Shown: positions 10,715-22,479, counted from the first letter of the stretch. The stretch is DNA of 64,000 nucleotides from Micrasema longulum (GCA_022494885.1 JAGVSM010001108.1:1-64000), one strand, 5' to 3'. Program-made: numbers and translations. Notes: generated by a model not told the origin, from the letters alone.

Positions 10715-11359
10715 ACTTTTTTTATATATATATATAAACAGCTTAACCGATTTACGTGCGGTTTTCAGAGAAATGAAGATCTTTGCGCTGTGCGTGTGCG
10801 TAGATATTATTTTTTTTAATCGAATATGTAAAAAAGAAGTTAGGAGCATAAATGTTTTATTCATCAATCTACCAGGGTTGCATTTGAGGAGAATGCATTT
10901 GCAAAAAATGGAACAATGTTGTTGTTTTGTGTATAAAAAAAGTTTGTTTTTGAATTTTTACAAACAGCATTTGTTTTTCGTGGATCTCAATCAGATTCTT
11001 TCCTTAAAATCCTTATAATTTCATTTATTTCTTTTTATTTGATTTTTGGTAACAATAATATTAAATTCAATACATTTTTAAAAATCGTATTCCTACATAA
11101 GTACACCTCTTTGTTGGTGAGACGACCGGAGTTTGACTTTTGCAAAAATAATGCCATATTTGAAAAAATATTCATTTTATGTTTTGGAATTAAACCATAA
11201 ATAAATACCTACTTAAATTCAATTATTTTTTTAATATTGCCAATTTTTCGTTTTGGAATTTAATCACAAACAAGTACCTAGGTACGTACTTATCAATAAA
11301 AAGTATTTTTCCAAGGCAAGCTAACTTTCAGGCAGGACAACGTCAGTCGGGTCAGCTAG
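10715..11359 (+). mobile_element. Non-autonomous Helitron, copy 1
   Basis: Starts after TATATATATATAAACAGC, includes CCGATTTACGTGCGGTTTTC and ends GTCGGGTCAGCTAG followed by T. CTAG-T is the Helitron 3' end, and the same end is seen in copy 27418-27994. No Rep/helicase coding; a 118-codon frame inside it is chance. Confidence 0.72.
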
Positions 11360-11549
11360 TTAAATATAAATATACAAAATGACGAAAAACAGAGAGTTTA
11401 TGAATAACCACAAAGTTAGTGATTAAAATATAAAATTTATATCCAATAATATCGTTTTGGAAAATTTTGGACATTTCATGTTTTTAGAACGAGGCCTTTA
11501 ATTTGTTTTAAATGTGGTTGTATTCCGCAATCTTTTATTGCCTGTGACA

Positions 11550-11685
11550 TGAAGCACACGAAGTCTAAGATTGATCACCTTATTCCATGCAGCAAAAGTT
11601 ATTCAGACATGCTACAATTGGAGTATTAAAGCAGTGCCCAATGCACAATTGGATGCGGGAAAGGAAATAATGATGATGATGATAA
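11550..11685 (+). mobile_element. SINE family A, diverged 3' part
   Basis: Matches the SINE-A body (GAAGTCTAAGATTGATCACC ... GCAGTGCCCAATGCACAATT) and ends in (ATG)n, but is more diverged than other copies and lacks the tRNA head. Confidence 0.7.
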
Positions 11686-11689
11686 ATTT

Positions 11690-12490
11690 AGATATTGAAC
11701 TTGGTTGGAAGTACCTGCTCCATAAACGTGTCACCGTATATATGAGGGTATTAGAAGCGAACTTAGAAACCTCCATTTGAGGAATTACTGAGATATTTGC
11801 GAAAAACTTGGAAAAAATAATTGTGACATTTCTAATTATTCCTCACCAACTCGATGGCTCAGTTGGAATGTTCAGTTTGTGGTGACAAGTATTATAATTG
11901 AAATCTGTTTTTGCAAGATTTAGAGGCGGTTTTGAATTACGCTATTATTTAGGAAGGTAGGTTTTTATGTACCGACTAGTCGGGAAAACCAAGTCGGCGT
12001 TGGTCGGCAAAAAGTGCCGACTAATCGGCTGTTTACTTTATTCGTATTTCTTTGCTTAAAAATTTGATGATTGAAATGAAATCGTAACCTTTATTAATAG
12101 TTTTTATTATAGATTCAGTTTTTAAGTTTTTTAATATAATCTAGGAATAGGAACTCTTCCTTTGGTATTTAATAATTTAACTTGTGTAATTACTAGTATA
12201 ATTTTAACAAAAAAATCAATTCTAAACGAGAGCTTTTACAACTCTGAATCAAAAACATACGTAACCTATTTATTGTTTGTGTTAGAATCACAGTTTCGGT
12301 TTTGTAACATAAATAATTTAAAATGCAATATTCATTCAATTCAAATTATTCAATTAATAATTTCTAACCTACAAATAAAAGTATGTTATACACAGTTACG
12401 TTACAGTGAGTATCATTGAACAAAAAATGGCAAAAAAATGTGTAAAGAGCATGTTACTCTTGTTAAATTATTTATATTTTTCAATTAAAG
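11690..12490. other. AT-rich DNA with a CCGACTAGTCGG palindrome
   Basis: Only a cluster of CCGACT/AGTCGG words at 11974-12031, including the perfect 12-mer palindrome CCGACTAGTCGG, stands out. The cluster suggests a decayed repeat; no gene seen. Confidence 0.4.
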
Positions 12491-12494
12491 GCAA

Positions 12495-12785
12495 ATTGTG
12501 ATGTAAAAAAGCTCGAGTTTCTGTCATTTCTGCACCCCATTGTTAACGAAAAGGCGGACTGTAAATGAAAATCGAATTTCATTCAGTTTTGTTATTGGGA
12601 AGTGTTTGAGAAAGGAGAGGTACATGGAATGAATACCTACTTTTAATATAATCTGAATGTTCTTCAATTTCTGGCACTGGATGACAAAATTAACCATAAA
12701 ATGAGACAATGTTTTCCACGACACGCGACGATTCCAACCACTTTTTATCCGATTTTATGTCAAGTCAAAATGTTGTTTTGTTTTT
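12495..12785 (+). repeat. Dispersed repeat RB, copy 1
   Basis: Colinear with 21715-21985: shared AAAAGGCGG.CTGTAA, GAATTTCATTCAGTTTTGT, ACATGGAATG and CAGGCACTGGATGA-like words. No coding. Confidence 0.7.
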
Positions 12786-13044
12786 GTTCTAAATCCGAAT
12801 CTTCTAATTTTGAATATCTTCTATCTTCGTGTTAGGTAGTTACCATAAGGATGGGTCAAAGGAAGGATGGGAACGAAAGGTAATCGGCCAGGAATAGTAT
12901 CGATAAATGCTGTTATTTACTTAACACCCATAAACACTCAGTTTACCCTGAAGATGGCTCCTGCAATGATACCCGAAGCGTCGGAACAAATCCAACACAC
13001 ACGGTATCACCCAAAAATAAACATATTGTAAACAAAAACCTGTT

Positions 13045-13195
13045 CCGACATGATCGAGCGTCAAATAACTCCGTACAAACAGGCGCCGTGGCGCTAACGT
13101 CGCGGGTTCGATTCCCGCCAGTTGCAAGAAAAAAACCAAGAAAGTTTTTTTCTCAATTGGTCTGGGTGTTATGATATATTTTTCATAACTTCCTT
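13045..13195 (+). mobile_element. tRNA-like SINE, family C
   Basis: Contains GGTTCGATTCCCGCC (B box) and a tail CAGTTGCAAGAAAAAAACCA followed by a T run and TCTCAATTGG. The same body with a tRNA A-box head is found inverted at 37845-37985, which supports a real family. Confidence 0.6.
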
Positions 13196-13199
13196 CCAT

Positions 13200-14335
13200 A
13201 TTCTATTTCCCACCTGCTGACAAGCCTCTAAAGAAGAGGCTTAAATTACAATAATCTTCCCACTGAACTAAAAACTATAAAAAATAATATATCAATAAAT
13301 AAATCTAAAGAAATTTTTTGAACTCGTATAAAAACTACATTAAATTTTAATTAGTATGAATGTATTATTGTTTTATGTTTTTTCTTTATATAAACCCTAT
13401 GTTTTTTTTTTCTCATGTACTCGTATTTAAAATTATTTAAACGCTTATAAATAAACAACTACAACAGTGTAAGTTACTCTTCAAGCACAAGAGTTAAGTC
13501 TCTTTTTTTGGAGAGTTACAGTGATAACATTTACTAGATGTGTAAAAGTAGATATGTATAGAACTTTTAAAAAACATATACCTTCTATGAAAATTATTAA
13601 TAAAAAAATAAAAAAATAAATTAAAATAAATTAAATGCGAGAGACTCAGCTGTAACGCTGTGCCACGAACATTGCCGATGCCACACGAACTCCACCGAAA
13701 GCAATGCTCGGCTTGCAATGCTTTTAAGTCATAGTTGACCCATCTCTAGTTTTTATATATAGTTTATTTCGGCATCAATAACTAATTTTCCGTTTTTGGT
13801 GGAGATTTCTAAGTTTAGACATTAGACATTTATTTATAAAGAATTCACAACAAAATAGAATCACTATTACAATCGAATCAATTATTTCATATTAAAGTTT
13901 CATAGATAATAAAATTAAGTTTACTAAAATTTAATTTAAGACTATAAAATAAATATATGTATATCAACTTTAGTATGTACTTACAAAATATAAACAACTT
14001 TTTTGCATTTAATCTTATCACAAATTAATTTGAATAGTTTCAAAAATGATTTTGTATAGCCTCGAGAAGCATCAGATTAGTGAGAAATTGTATAAGGGTG
14101 TATGAATATGAACACAATAAACAAAGTGCACATCAATTATACGTATGTATATCCTAAGCCATGTGCTAGAAATCTAAAGAAAATAAGGGTGAACAAACAA
14201 CTTGACTTAGCTTATAATACCTTTCATAAAATTCACCCTAACTCATAAACCCGTCGCCAAAATTCGGAAAATATCTCAAGTGGAGTATTACATATTAAAA
14301 CTAATATCATTAATAATAATAATAATGTTTGGATA
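13200..14335. other. No gene recognised
   Basis: AT-rich, with a GC-richer 80-base stretch at 13640-13718 (short open frames only). Nothing assignable. Confidence 0.4.
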
Positions 14336-14820
14336 ATTTATACAGCGCCATTTTTGTGAAAATCACCTCAAGGGCGCTGTACAATAAATAAATATCCCAG
14401 CATGTCTTGCAGCTACAGAGCGCATGGACGGTTGGGATTCTAGTTCCTCGTCTCCAATTATGATATTTAGGAGCTAGATAACATCACGTCTTGCAGCTAC
14501 AGAGCGCATGGACAATAAGAAATCTAGCCCCTATTTACATATTATTATTTTTTATATATTTGACAATGAAGTTTAGAGTTCAAGTTATATTTTAAAAAAC
14601 GAAATAAAAAGCAAATTTACAAAATTAGAAGTTAGATAACAACAAGTCTTGCAGCTACTGAGCGCATGGACGGTTGAAATTCTAGACACCATTTACTAAA
14701 TTTAGATATTTGATAGTTGATAACATTTACATAATATGATAAAAAATATATGATAGCTAACATCACAAAAAGTCTTGCAGCTACAAAACGTATCGACGAA
14801 TGGAATTTCAACAACATAAT
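14336..14820. repeat. Array of four degenerate ~45 bp units with a hairpin
   Basis: Begins with the hairpin TACAGCGCC/GGCGCTGTA (14341-14382). Units starting GTCTTGCAGCTACAGAGCGC then ATGGACGGTTG..ATTCTAG lie at about 14404, 14488, 14645 and 14770, separated by 80-150 bases. A shorter copy of the same arrangement is at 32180-32375. Confidence 0.75.
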
Positions 14821-15924
14821 AAGAATGATTTTAAAAAGTTAACAATAAAAAAACATAGTAATAATACATTGAGCAAAGAACTAGTAAGTATGGCGATTAA
14901 GTGAACAGCACAAAAAGTAAAATATAAAAAACTTAACAAAGATAGCATTCCTTAACTTATTATTAAGATTACCAAGATGATAGACAATAATCAAACTCGA
15001 AGGGTCCCTGTTTTATTTTGGTATGCAGTTTACAGGATCTTTTGTCATTTTCCTAGTAAATAACTGTAAAAAAAATTGGTTCACATTTGGCTGTTCCCTC
15101 GTTCCCTAATTGATACGCATCTGTGTGCGTAGTGTAGGTACCAAGGGATGTATCCACTTCTTGTTAATTTTGTTTGTTATTATTAGACGCATGTTTTCCG
15201 CTTAAAATTTCTGAATATTATTATTTTACTTTGATTAATATGTCAGATAAACTTGTGTATTACTTTTGATATTCGAGTAATTTTACGTGATACAGGAAAA
15301 AAGGTGTCATTTGTAGTTTTAAATGAACGTAGATAGGTAGCACTATATTATATAGAAATTGTTTTATAATAAATAGTTAAATAAACACATTTTTAAACAA
15401 TTTTAACAGAAGCACAGTTATAAAATCACGAGATTTTGTGGCGTTTGAATATAGTTTGGTTCAGTCATATTAAATAAGTAATAAAACTGAAATACATTTT
15501 AAATGAGTTTACTTCTAATACCCTCAAATGTTTGTATTAAAGACAGACTCGGCCAAACCTTGACCTGATTATGGCCCGAACGCATGACCCGTGAAGGCTA
15601 GAATCAAGATAAGGTTTTTGTATTGTTAAAAACTCGTCGCAAGGACTATTAGTGCTGACTGCTGACCCGGGGCCTGGGGTGTTCGTTACGGAAGCAGAAA
15701 GGTTTTATCGGCATATTTAGGGGTTCAACCTACATTCAAATGGGTAGCTAGTAGGAACCTAAAGTACGACCGATATGAAAATACGTACCTTTATATTTTT
15801 CATCCCTTTTTTTCATTTTACAATGCAAATCATTCAACAATTGCAGTGGTAAACAAACATGCTGTTCTAACGCTGCGGTTTTAATACCGTTTACTCATTT
15901 CTAAATGCATATAATATTTATTAA
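14821..15924. other. No feature recognised
   Basis: One somewhat GC-richer part (15545-15740) without an open frame or known repeat. Confidence 0.4.
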
Positions 15925-16441
15925 TTTATTAAATATACGGCCTAAGCAAATTACAACAGTTACATGAAGAAACATAAATACAAGAAACTAAACAAAAAGA
16001 ACATACAACTTTGCAGCAAAGACAAACAGGGGCAATACAATAATGGTATACAATTTATTAATAAAAACGAAAGACATGAGACTTCGAGCTAAACCATGCC
16101 GATCCAACTTCATCCCACACTGTTTTAGTCGCGAACAGATCTACGAAAAGCCGGAAGATCTATCCTAAAGAATTCCAAGTATTGTGACGAATTGACTAAT
16201 CTACATATTCTGGACATTGTGGCATTAAAACCACAGTTGCTCTTAGAAGATTTAATAAATAGCAGATTTTGACTTCTACATTTGACATTAAGTATTTTGA
16301 AAATGCATATAAGGTCCATTTCAGTTCTACGTTTCTCCAATGAAGACAGATTAAGGTATTGCTCTATTTCAAAATATAAATAATGACCCCTTTGTAATCC
16401 GAGCAACCATGCCACTTTTCTTAGAAAACGATATATCGTAA
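15925..16441 (-). pseudogene. LINE reverse transcriptase C-terminus (family L1-like tail A)
   Basis: The minus frame reads TIYRFLRKVAWLLGLQRGHY, then YLNLSSLEKRRTEMDLICIF and FRIDLPAFRRSVRD before the stop near 16125. It is the C-terminal region of a jockey/CR1-type element, related to the copies at 25505 and 35260. 5'-truncated, 3' UTR kept to the TTAGGCCGTATA end. Confidence 0.72.
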
Positions 16442-16519
16442 AAAAATCACAAAAAACCTTGACTCCATATTACATCGATGTAATATTCAGTAATCACTGT
16501 TGAAATAAAATAGGATAGA

Positions 16520-16765
16520 ATTCAACAATGTTTTGACTATGTCCAAATGTTCTTCCTTAGGGAGTTATTCAGATCTAAATTCTATTGCAACATAGAGGGA
16601 AAACCTTTTTGAAAAGGATATATGGAAGTCTGGGCGTTTACAGGGTTTATGACCAGTCAATGGCTGGTTTAAGTGGCCACTTTACACACTGTGTAACATT
16701 CACCATTCTGCTTTTGTTTAAACACCCACATTTCTTCAATTTTCCCATCTGTTGACTTTTGTGAA
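16520..16765 (-). repeat. MR1 copy plus short ATTGTT repeat
   Basis: The MR1 core lies at 16580-16765 on the minus strand. Next to it at 16520-16575 is a copy of a ~55 bp repeat (CATTTGGACATAGTCAAAAC on the minus strand), which also occurs at 3210, 9285, 28136 and 63745. Confidence 0.75.
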
Positions 16766-17464
16766 GTAAAAGAGCTAAAACCTTTAGGGTATTTTTTTCT
16801 GGTCGAATAACAAGTTGCATCGAAGTAACTAATTATCACTAACAGCTTATACAATAAACTTTTATAAATTATATTTAATGGATAAGATACTTGACACGCA
16901 CAAAAGGTTCCGGCTTCGGTTCTCGGTGAGAACACAAACAATTTGTCTGATTTTTCTCAAACTTGGGTGTTCTGTGTTATAATCTGTTGTGGTCCAAAAA
17001 ATATATTTTTAAAAAATGCAAATTTTAAAAATAATTTTGAAACACGTAGGTACCACATTCCAAATATTTTTTGTATTCTTTATTTGGTCTTAAAATATTA
17101 CAAACATTATTATATATGAATGTCCTAATATTTCTAAACTACATAAACTAGAAACTTGCATTTCATCACAATACGAAGGTGATAACGAAAAATATTGCAA
17201 AGAACAAATTACTCATATAAGAGCCAGAAGATTGGTTGATAAGGGTTCATGCAAAATCACCGACAACACAATCACTGAACCACCCACCAACCACCGCAGC
17301 AGCACATTATCCTATCAAACCACGACAAATTCTTAACGATTTCACCATATTACAAAACAAAACTTCAAGAATAATCCCGAGAAAAAAAAGCATTCTTATA
17401 GTTATTCAATTCCATAAAACAAAACGTGTCTTAAAATAAAGATAAATAATCATTTTCATCTCAC
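16766..17464. other. No feature recognised
   Basis: AT-rich; a 67-codon frame at 17236 has no recognisable similarity. Confidence 0.4.
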
Positions 17465-17566
17465 CATGAGTCTATCTTCAGACATTTTTTGGTCTTCCTC
17501 ACTTCCGACGCTACTAGAAGCTGAATTAGACTGACTATTCATTTTTGTTTTTGATTTATACACCAT
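17465..17566 (-). CDS. Candidate first coding exon of an unidentified gene
   Basis: A 34-codon open segment from ATG at 17566 (a second in-frame ATG at 17542 has the better context) to a consensus-like donor ATG|GTGAGA. The peptide is serine-rich then acidic (SNSASSSVGSEEDQKMSED), as in many nuclear-protein N-termini. A GC-richer stretch without recognisable repeats lies 300-450 bases upstream, as a promoter might. No following exon was found toward lower coordinates, where transposon debris dominates. I do not recognise the protein; it could be chance. Confidence 0.3.
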
Positions 17567-17859
17567 TTAAAACAATCTGTCCTTATTTTCATTCATAATA
17601 AAAAGTACACAAGTCTGGCACATACACAAGAACCTAATTTAAAAAGTATTAATTTCACTATAGTAAAATGATTCTTTGTTGGAAAGCGGAACAACTATCA
17701 GAATAGCTTGTTAACTTGTAACGACAAACAATCACAATTATTATTATTATCGAAATTCGATTTATTTATTAGTCTCGTGTAATTATCATCACAAAATGAT
17801 TTATAAAAATATCACCAGCATTATTTTCGCAGCGCGCTTATTTTCACAATTCCGTAATT

Positions 17860-18010
17860 CAGTATCCTGGGTGTTGGATTGTGATAGTATTTTGAGTAGA
17901 AACAACCTGCCCGTGAGAGTTGGTCAGGAAAACTGACATTGAAGGTAGATTGACTAACCACGCCGCCGACGAAAGGGTTGCCATGGGGATGAAATGGCGG
18001 GCTGTAAACA
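17860..18010. promoter_or_regulatory. GC-richer unique stretch, possible promoter
   Basis: This stretch (for example ACCACGCCGCCGACGAAAGG and GTTGCCATGGGGATG) stands out from its AT-rich surroundings and has no copy elsewhere in the window. Its position upstream of the candidate exon at 17465-17566 fits a promoter, but no core element was identified. Confidence 0.2.
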
Positions 18011-18279
18011 TTCTACATTACTTTACTAATAGTTCATCGTGACAATGTAAACCGTGAACTCTGATCTAGCAAAATCATTAAGGGAACAAGCGCCATAAAG
18101 TGTTTAATGTTACTCTTCATTATATTTTAATTTAACCCTTTAATACACTAATAAGCATTTTAATTTTTTTAAAGTTTAAAAAAATTTGTTTAAATTTGTA
18201 GGGCAAACATAAGCATATTCATATGTGTGCTGTAATAATTATAATTTATTATTTATTTGTGGACTTATTTAGACCATTT

Positions 18280-18524
18280 AACAATGGTAAGCGTTTGCCT
18301 ACCATGCGAGAGGCCTCGGTTTCGATTCCCGACATGGTTGATATGAAATATTTATTTGAAAGGGTGTTTTCACACCGGAATATTTCGTAGTCCCTAGACT
18401 GGTACCCGAAGCGTAAGACTGATCATCTTACCTTAATGTATTTTTTTATCAAGATACGCTGCGATCGGTATACCAATGTAGTGCCCTATGCACCATTAGG
18501 TACGGAAAGGGAATGATGATGATG
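18280..18524 (+). mobile_element. SINE family A, slightly 5'-truncated
   Basis: Starts inside the tRNA-like head (GCGTTTGCCTACCATGCGAG), keeps the B box and body and ends in (GAT)n. The 11-mer AACAATGGTAA occurs at 18280-18290 and again at 18525-18535. This is either a target-site duplication or microhomology used at the 5' joint. Confidence 0.85.
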
Positions 18525-18794
18525 AACAATGGTAAATACATTTCATTAAAAGAAAAACATGTACAATTGATATTTAAAAATGGGAAATTTTAATGTAAAT
18601 ACATGTATTAAATTTATACAAAAATTGTATTTGGTAGTAATATTGTAAACTTATGTTTTTTTATCTGAATAAACTAAAAAAATACACCTAAGAAAATTAA
18701 AGCAAGGACAAAAAATACATAATAATTTATATCTCAAGTAAAAACTAAAATATGTTATACGCAACTATTATAGGGAACAGGAAATCAAAATGAC

Positions 18795-19245
18795 ATAAAC
18801 AGACTACAAAGACAGCAAAATAAAATATATAAGTTAGTATATGACCTACCCTATCTAACAGCAACTAAAGAACTTTTTAAACAAAATAAACAATTAAATG
18901 TAACTGAACTCTTTAAACTAGAATACTTAAAATTTATGATGTAATTGTAGACGAAGAATTAAAACTTGAAAAAAACTGTAGTAAACATGAACACAATACG
19001 AGAATATCGGAAAAATATCATATTCAACCTTTTAAAACGAGAAAAGGACAATCTAGACTAATAAACCATGGACAGAAATTATACAATAAACTACCAGACA
19101 AAACTAAACAAAAGACTCAGACAATCTTTACAAAAGATGTTAAAAATATTATTATTAACAGTAGAATGTGAATTTTAAAAGTAAAAATATTTTGTTAAAT
19201 GTATGTAACCCGTAAAGGTTTATCAATAAAATTTAAATTTAAAAA
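18795..19245 (+). pseudogene. LINE C-terminal remnant
   Basis: Reads NRLQRQQNKIYKLVYDLPYL and ELFKLEYLKFMM, then after a stop and frameshift HNTRISEKYHIQPFKTRKGQ and LYNKLPDKTKQK. These match the C-terminus of non-LTR reverse transcriptases. Ends in CAATAAAATTTAAATTTAAA. Confidence 0.62.
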
Positions 19246-19594
19246 AAGACAAGATCTGGTCTATCTTGGTGATTGTTTAAATCTAGAAAGGTTTACACCA
19301 AAAAAGTCCAGGGTCGGTATTTTAATTGGAAGTTTTTAAATTTATCTTAAATTTTATCCACAAAGTAAAATTAAGTTTTCTCTATGAAAAATAGGATATG
19401 TTACAAATTTTTTTTTCAGAACATGTTCAATTATAGGTTACCGACGAAGATATTTTGAATATTAATATAAATATAATCATTTTCGTACATAAATATCGAT
19501 GTTAGTTTATACCGTCTCGAACTGATTACTGAAGAATTTTAATCGCACCCTCCATTCACTGAAAAGACTGCAGAATTTTCTTCCGACCACAACC

Positions 19595-20265
19595 AAAAAA
19601 TCTGTCCCAATCTATTATATTGTCTTCTCTGTGCTAAGCTAATATTCGCTATCTTGACGCCAATACGGAACTCATAGATCGTCTGGAGCATTTTCAGAAT
19701 CAATGCATCCGCTTTATTTTCAATCTCAACAAGTATGACCACGTATCATCCTTTCGCTCCGAACTTAAGTGGCTTCATTTTTATCAGCGCATAAACTTTA
19801 AATCTCTCTCACTTATTTATAATATTCTTCACAATCCTTGCGCTCCAAAATATCTTGCTGACAATTTTATTTACCTTTCTAATCATGGTCTTTCTCAGGA
19901 GAGAACACTTTGCATTCCTCGACACATCACATCATTTTTCAGCTACTTCTTTTCCGTCCAAGCTGCTAGACTTTGAAATGAGCTACCTTTTCATGTAAAC
20001 AATGCACCTTCTCTAGCCACCTGCAAGGAACGCCTGAAACATTATTATATATTTTTAATATTTTCTGCAATAACTTTGTGTATCATTTAAATAAAATTCC
20101 CACCTTAAACACAATTACCCCCTCCCTCATCCTTATCGACACCCACTTATTTGTTCACTGTTTCTTTTATGTATGTTTAGTTATAAAAATACCCTGAAGA
20201 AGGTAACAGTTGGTTACCGAAACTAGTTGGTAAAAATAAAGTGAGTGTATCAAAAAACAAAGTAT
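19595..20265 (+). pseudogene. CR1/jockey-type LINE C-terminus with one stop
   Basis: Frame from about 19635: LDANTELIDRLEHFQNQCIR, LKWLHFYQRINFKSLSLIYN, ILHNPCAPKYLADNF and PRHITSFFSYFFSVQAARL, a stop, then NELPFHVNNAPSLATCKERL and a stop. Typical post-RT region. The 3' UTR ends with the hairpin at 20193-20223 and AAAATAAAGTGAGTGTATC. Confidence 0.75.
20193..20223 (+). other. CTGA-stem-GAAAC hairpin
   Basis: CCTGAAGAA, then GGTAAC/GTTACC as a perfect 6-bp stem with loop AGTTG, then GAAAC. Similar arrangements occur at 12946, 48369, 47945 (inverted) and, decayed, 56478. It resembles part of a hammerhead core but has an extra base. Confidence 0.5.
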
Positions 20266-20317
20266 AAGTTTTATTTCTCCTAATTTAATTATTATATATC
20301 CCCAGAATCCTGAACTC

Positions 20318-20402
20318 CCTGAGTTTTTACTGCTTTTTTTTCCTTCTCAAATATATCTTTTTTTCCTTTTCCTTTTTCCTCTTTCTCTCTCCTTCCAAAC
20401 TC
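20318..20402 (+). repeat. Polypyrimidine tract
   Basis: A long run of T and C (TTTTTTCCTTTTCCTTTTTC, CTCTTTCTCTCTCCTTCC) with no coding role. Confidence 0.6.
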
Positions 20403-21384
20403 ATTATCTGATCCCACATTTCTCATTATTTAGTATGTACAAATAACATAATGTACTTTTTATTTTTGTATTTATGTCAATATGTGCAAGCCTCATCTCC
20501 CAATCAAAAAAAACATCTGTTATTTTTAATCAATTTGTTTTTATTTATTTTAACAAATGTATATTTATGTTTTTTTAGTACAAAATTTTGACCAATCTCT
20601 TCTTTTGACCAGTCCGTTTTTTGGTTGGCTGGAAGATATTGCTTTTAGCAATAAGTCCGCTAAAGTATTTATTCTTGGTATTTGAAGTTTTCAATAAATA
20701 AGTAGCGTTCATAATCGAAACGCAGATCTTGTCTCGAGTTTACAATGCGACACAATTGGGACATTGGTGAATGCAAGCCATAGTTTGTGCTGTGCTGATG
20801 TACGTGTAAAAAAACGAACAAAACATAATTTACTGTCGAATATAAAATACGATAGTATTATGATGATTTTTTTTTAAATCGTGATTACTTAAATCACAAT
20901 TAATCAATTTAACGTTATTTTATTAATTGAAACTACAGTGTTCATGTGAAATGGATTAAACCATATTTTGTGCTTATGCGGCCATAGTAAATCTTGCGGG
21001 AACATAATCTGTAAGAAACAATCTTACTTCAGTAAGACTGTTAAATTACGGAGTACGAAAATTTTTGTTACAATAACCGTTTAGTTATTTAATAACATAA
21101 TATTCTAACTAGCAATTTTTGATCAATTTATTATACCATTTAGCCTTGTGAACGATTTGATACCGATAAAATAAATTTACTCGGTTTTTCGCACTATTAT
21201 GTTTGGAAGTTATAAATTTTACGATAATGTATATTAATAATTCATATTTCATGGCTTTTTTATTTAGATCTTTACATTTTTAATTTTAGGTACATACTAA
21301 CTAGAAATTACCTGGATTACCATAATCAATTATTTCAGGAAGCCGAACTTTTTGAGCTAAAGGAAATTTATTGTCAACAGTGGT
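20403..21384. other. No feature recognised
   Basis: AT-rich DNA without gene or repeat evidence. Confidence 0.4.
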
Positions 21385-21625
21385 TGAATGAACCTCAGAG
21401 TAATAATTTTCTAGATATGCCCTTGCTCTTGTATTGTATGGAACAAAAGCGTTCCAAATGTATGCTTTGGTTTTTAGTTTAACAACAAACGTGTAATGGA
21501 CGGTTTCGGTTTGCGCTTTAAATTCTCAACCCAAGTACCTACGGCGCGTTGTATCGCTGTAATATGTGTATAATTTTATGGTCAATAATCATAGAATGGT
21601 TTTTCTCTGTATGGGAGACTCTATT
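21385..21625 (-). mobile_element. MITE family RC, copy 1
   Basis: Matches 50976-51160 and 53389-53606 on the opposite strand (ACGGTTTCGGTTTGCGCTTT, AAGTACCTACGG, AATCATAGAATGGTTTTT). One terminal repeat is visible as CTCAGAGTAATAATTTTC. Confidence 0.68.
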
Positions 21626-21714
21626 AAGTTAATACTGAATACGGTTTTATTTATTTATTTAAAAATTTAACAGCCAAAAATAAATAGTGTACTAGAAATT
21701 CCATATTGTAGAAT

Positions 21715-21985
21715 CAGGTCTCGCGTACTGTTAACAAAAAGGCGGGCTGTAATGGAAAATGAATTTCATTCAGTTTTGTAAGAAGTTGGGAGTATTTGAA
21801 TAAAGGATAGGAACATGGAATGGACACCTACCTTTGATATAATGTGAATGTTTTTCAATTTCAGGCACTGGATGATAAAATGCACTATGATATATTATGT
21901 AACTATTTATGATAACTATACAATGACGCGCGACTATTCAAGAACATTTATGCAATGTGATGTTATGTTAAAAATGTTGTTTTTT
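21715..21985 (+). repeat. Dispersed repeat RB, copy 2
   Basis: Matches 12495-12785 (GAATTTCATTCAGTTTTGTA, TCAGGCACTGGATGATAAAA, GACGCGCGACTATTC). It ends where the perfect palindrome 21988-22036 begins. Confidence 0.7.
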
Positions 21986-21987
21986 TT

Positions 21988-22036
21988 TTCAGAAGAACAT
22001 TTTTAATAAGTACCTTATTAAAAATGTTCTTCTGAA
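21988..22036. repeat. Perfect 23-bp-arm palindrome
   Basis: TTCAGAAGAACATTTTTAAT-AAG, a 3-base spacer TAC, and the exact reverse complement. No mismatch in either arm. Confidence 0.85.
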
Positions 22037-22206
22037 GTTTCGCGATACGACCCTGAAAAATAGAGTAAGTATATTTATTTGAGTAAAAGCTCCTTTCCCC
22101 ATCAAAATAGGTAATGAGTTGAAATAAATGTCGCAATAATAAATGTGTTAGATAAAATCTTTCTTCGTGAAATATTCAACGGACGAGACATTGACAGTTA
22201 GCATCG

Positions 22207-22389
22207 ATGTCGTGTATTTTACCGCCCACACATATTTATATTACGATATTCGTATTACTGATGATGTCTATTCCCACGGCACTTTTTGTTGAGTGTTCAG
22301 TGGCTCAGAAGCTCGATAATTGTGACAGTTTGAAGGTAGACATTGAAAATCGTTATATTCATAACCCACCCGACACGAAATGCTTCTGT
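22207..22389 (+). CDS. Small ORF with a predicted signal peptide
   Basis: Sixty or so residues. A hydrophobic run near residues 11-27 (ITIFVLLMMSIPTALFV) resembles a signal peptide, followed by a short tail with four cysteines ending in KCFC. It may be a small secreted peptide or a first exon of one, or a chance ORF. No family is recognised, and no promoter or polyA signal was seen that would settle it. Confidence 0.25.
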
Positions 22390-22479
22390 TAATATTAGAA
22401 AACGTGTTTTCAAATGTATTACTAGACTTGCTAAGATAGTTAAATTCAACATTCGGAAAGACTTTATTTTATTTTATTT

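Noticed and set aside
10662..11018. 118-codon frame
   Set aside because: Lies in the non-autonomous Helitron and reads through its A/T-rich body; the colinear copy at 27418 does not keep the frame.
12921..13199. 92-codon minus-strand frame with LAGIEPATLAPRRL-like text
   Set aside because: It is the reverse complement of the SINE-C tRNA-like head; such text is a common artefact of tRNA-derived repeats.
17236..17439. Proline/threonine-rich 67-codon frame
   Set aside because: Low-complexity A/C-rich text, no splice or promoter context.
20193..20223. Calling the hairpin a true hammerhead ribozyme
   Set aside because: Extra base before the stem and no identifiable third helix or cleavage site; kept only as a motif observation.
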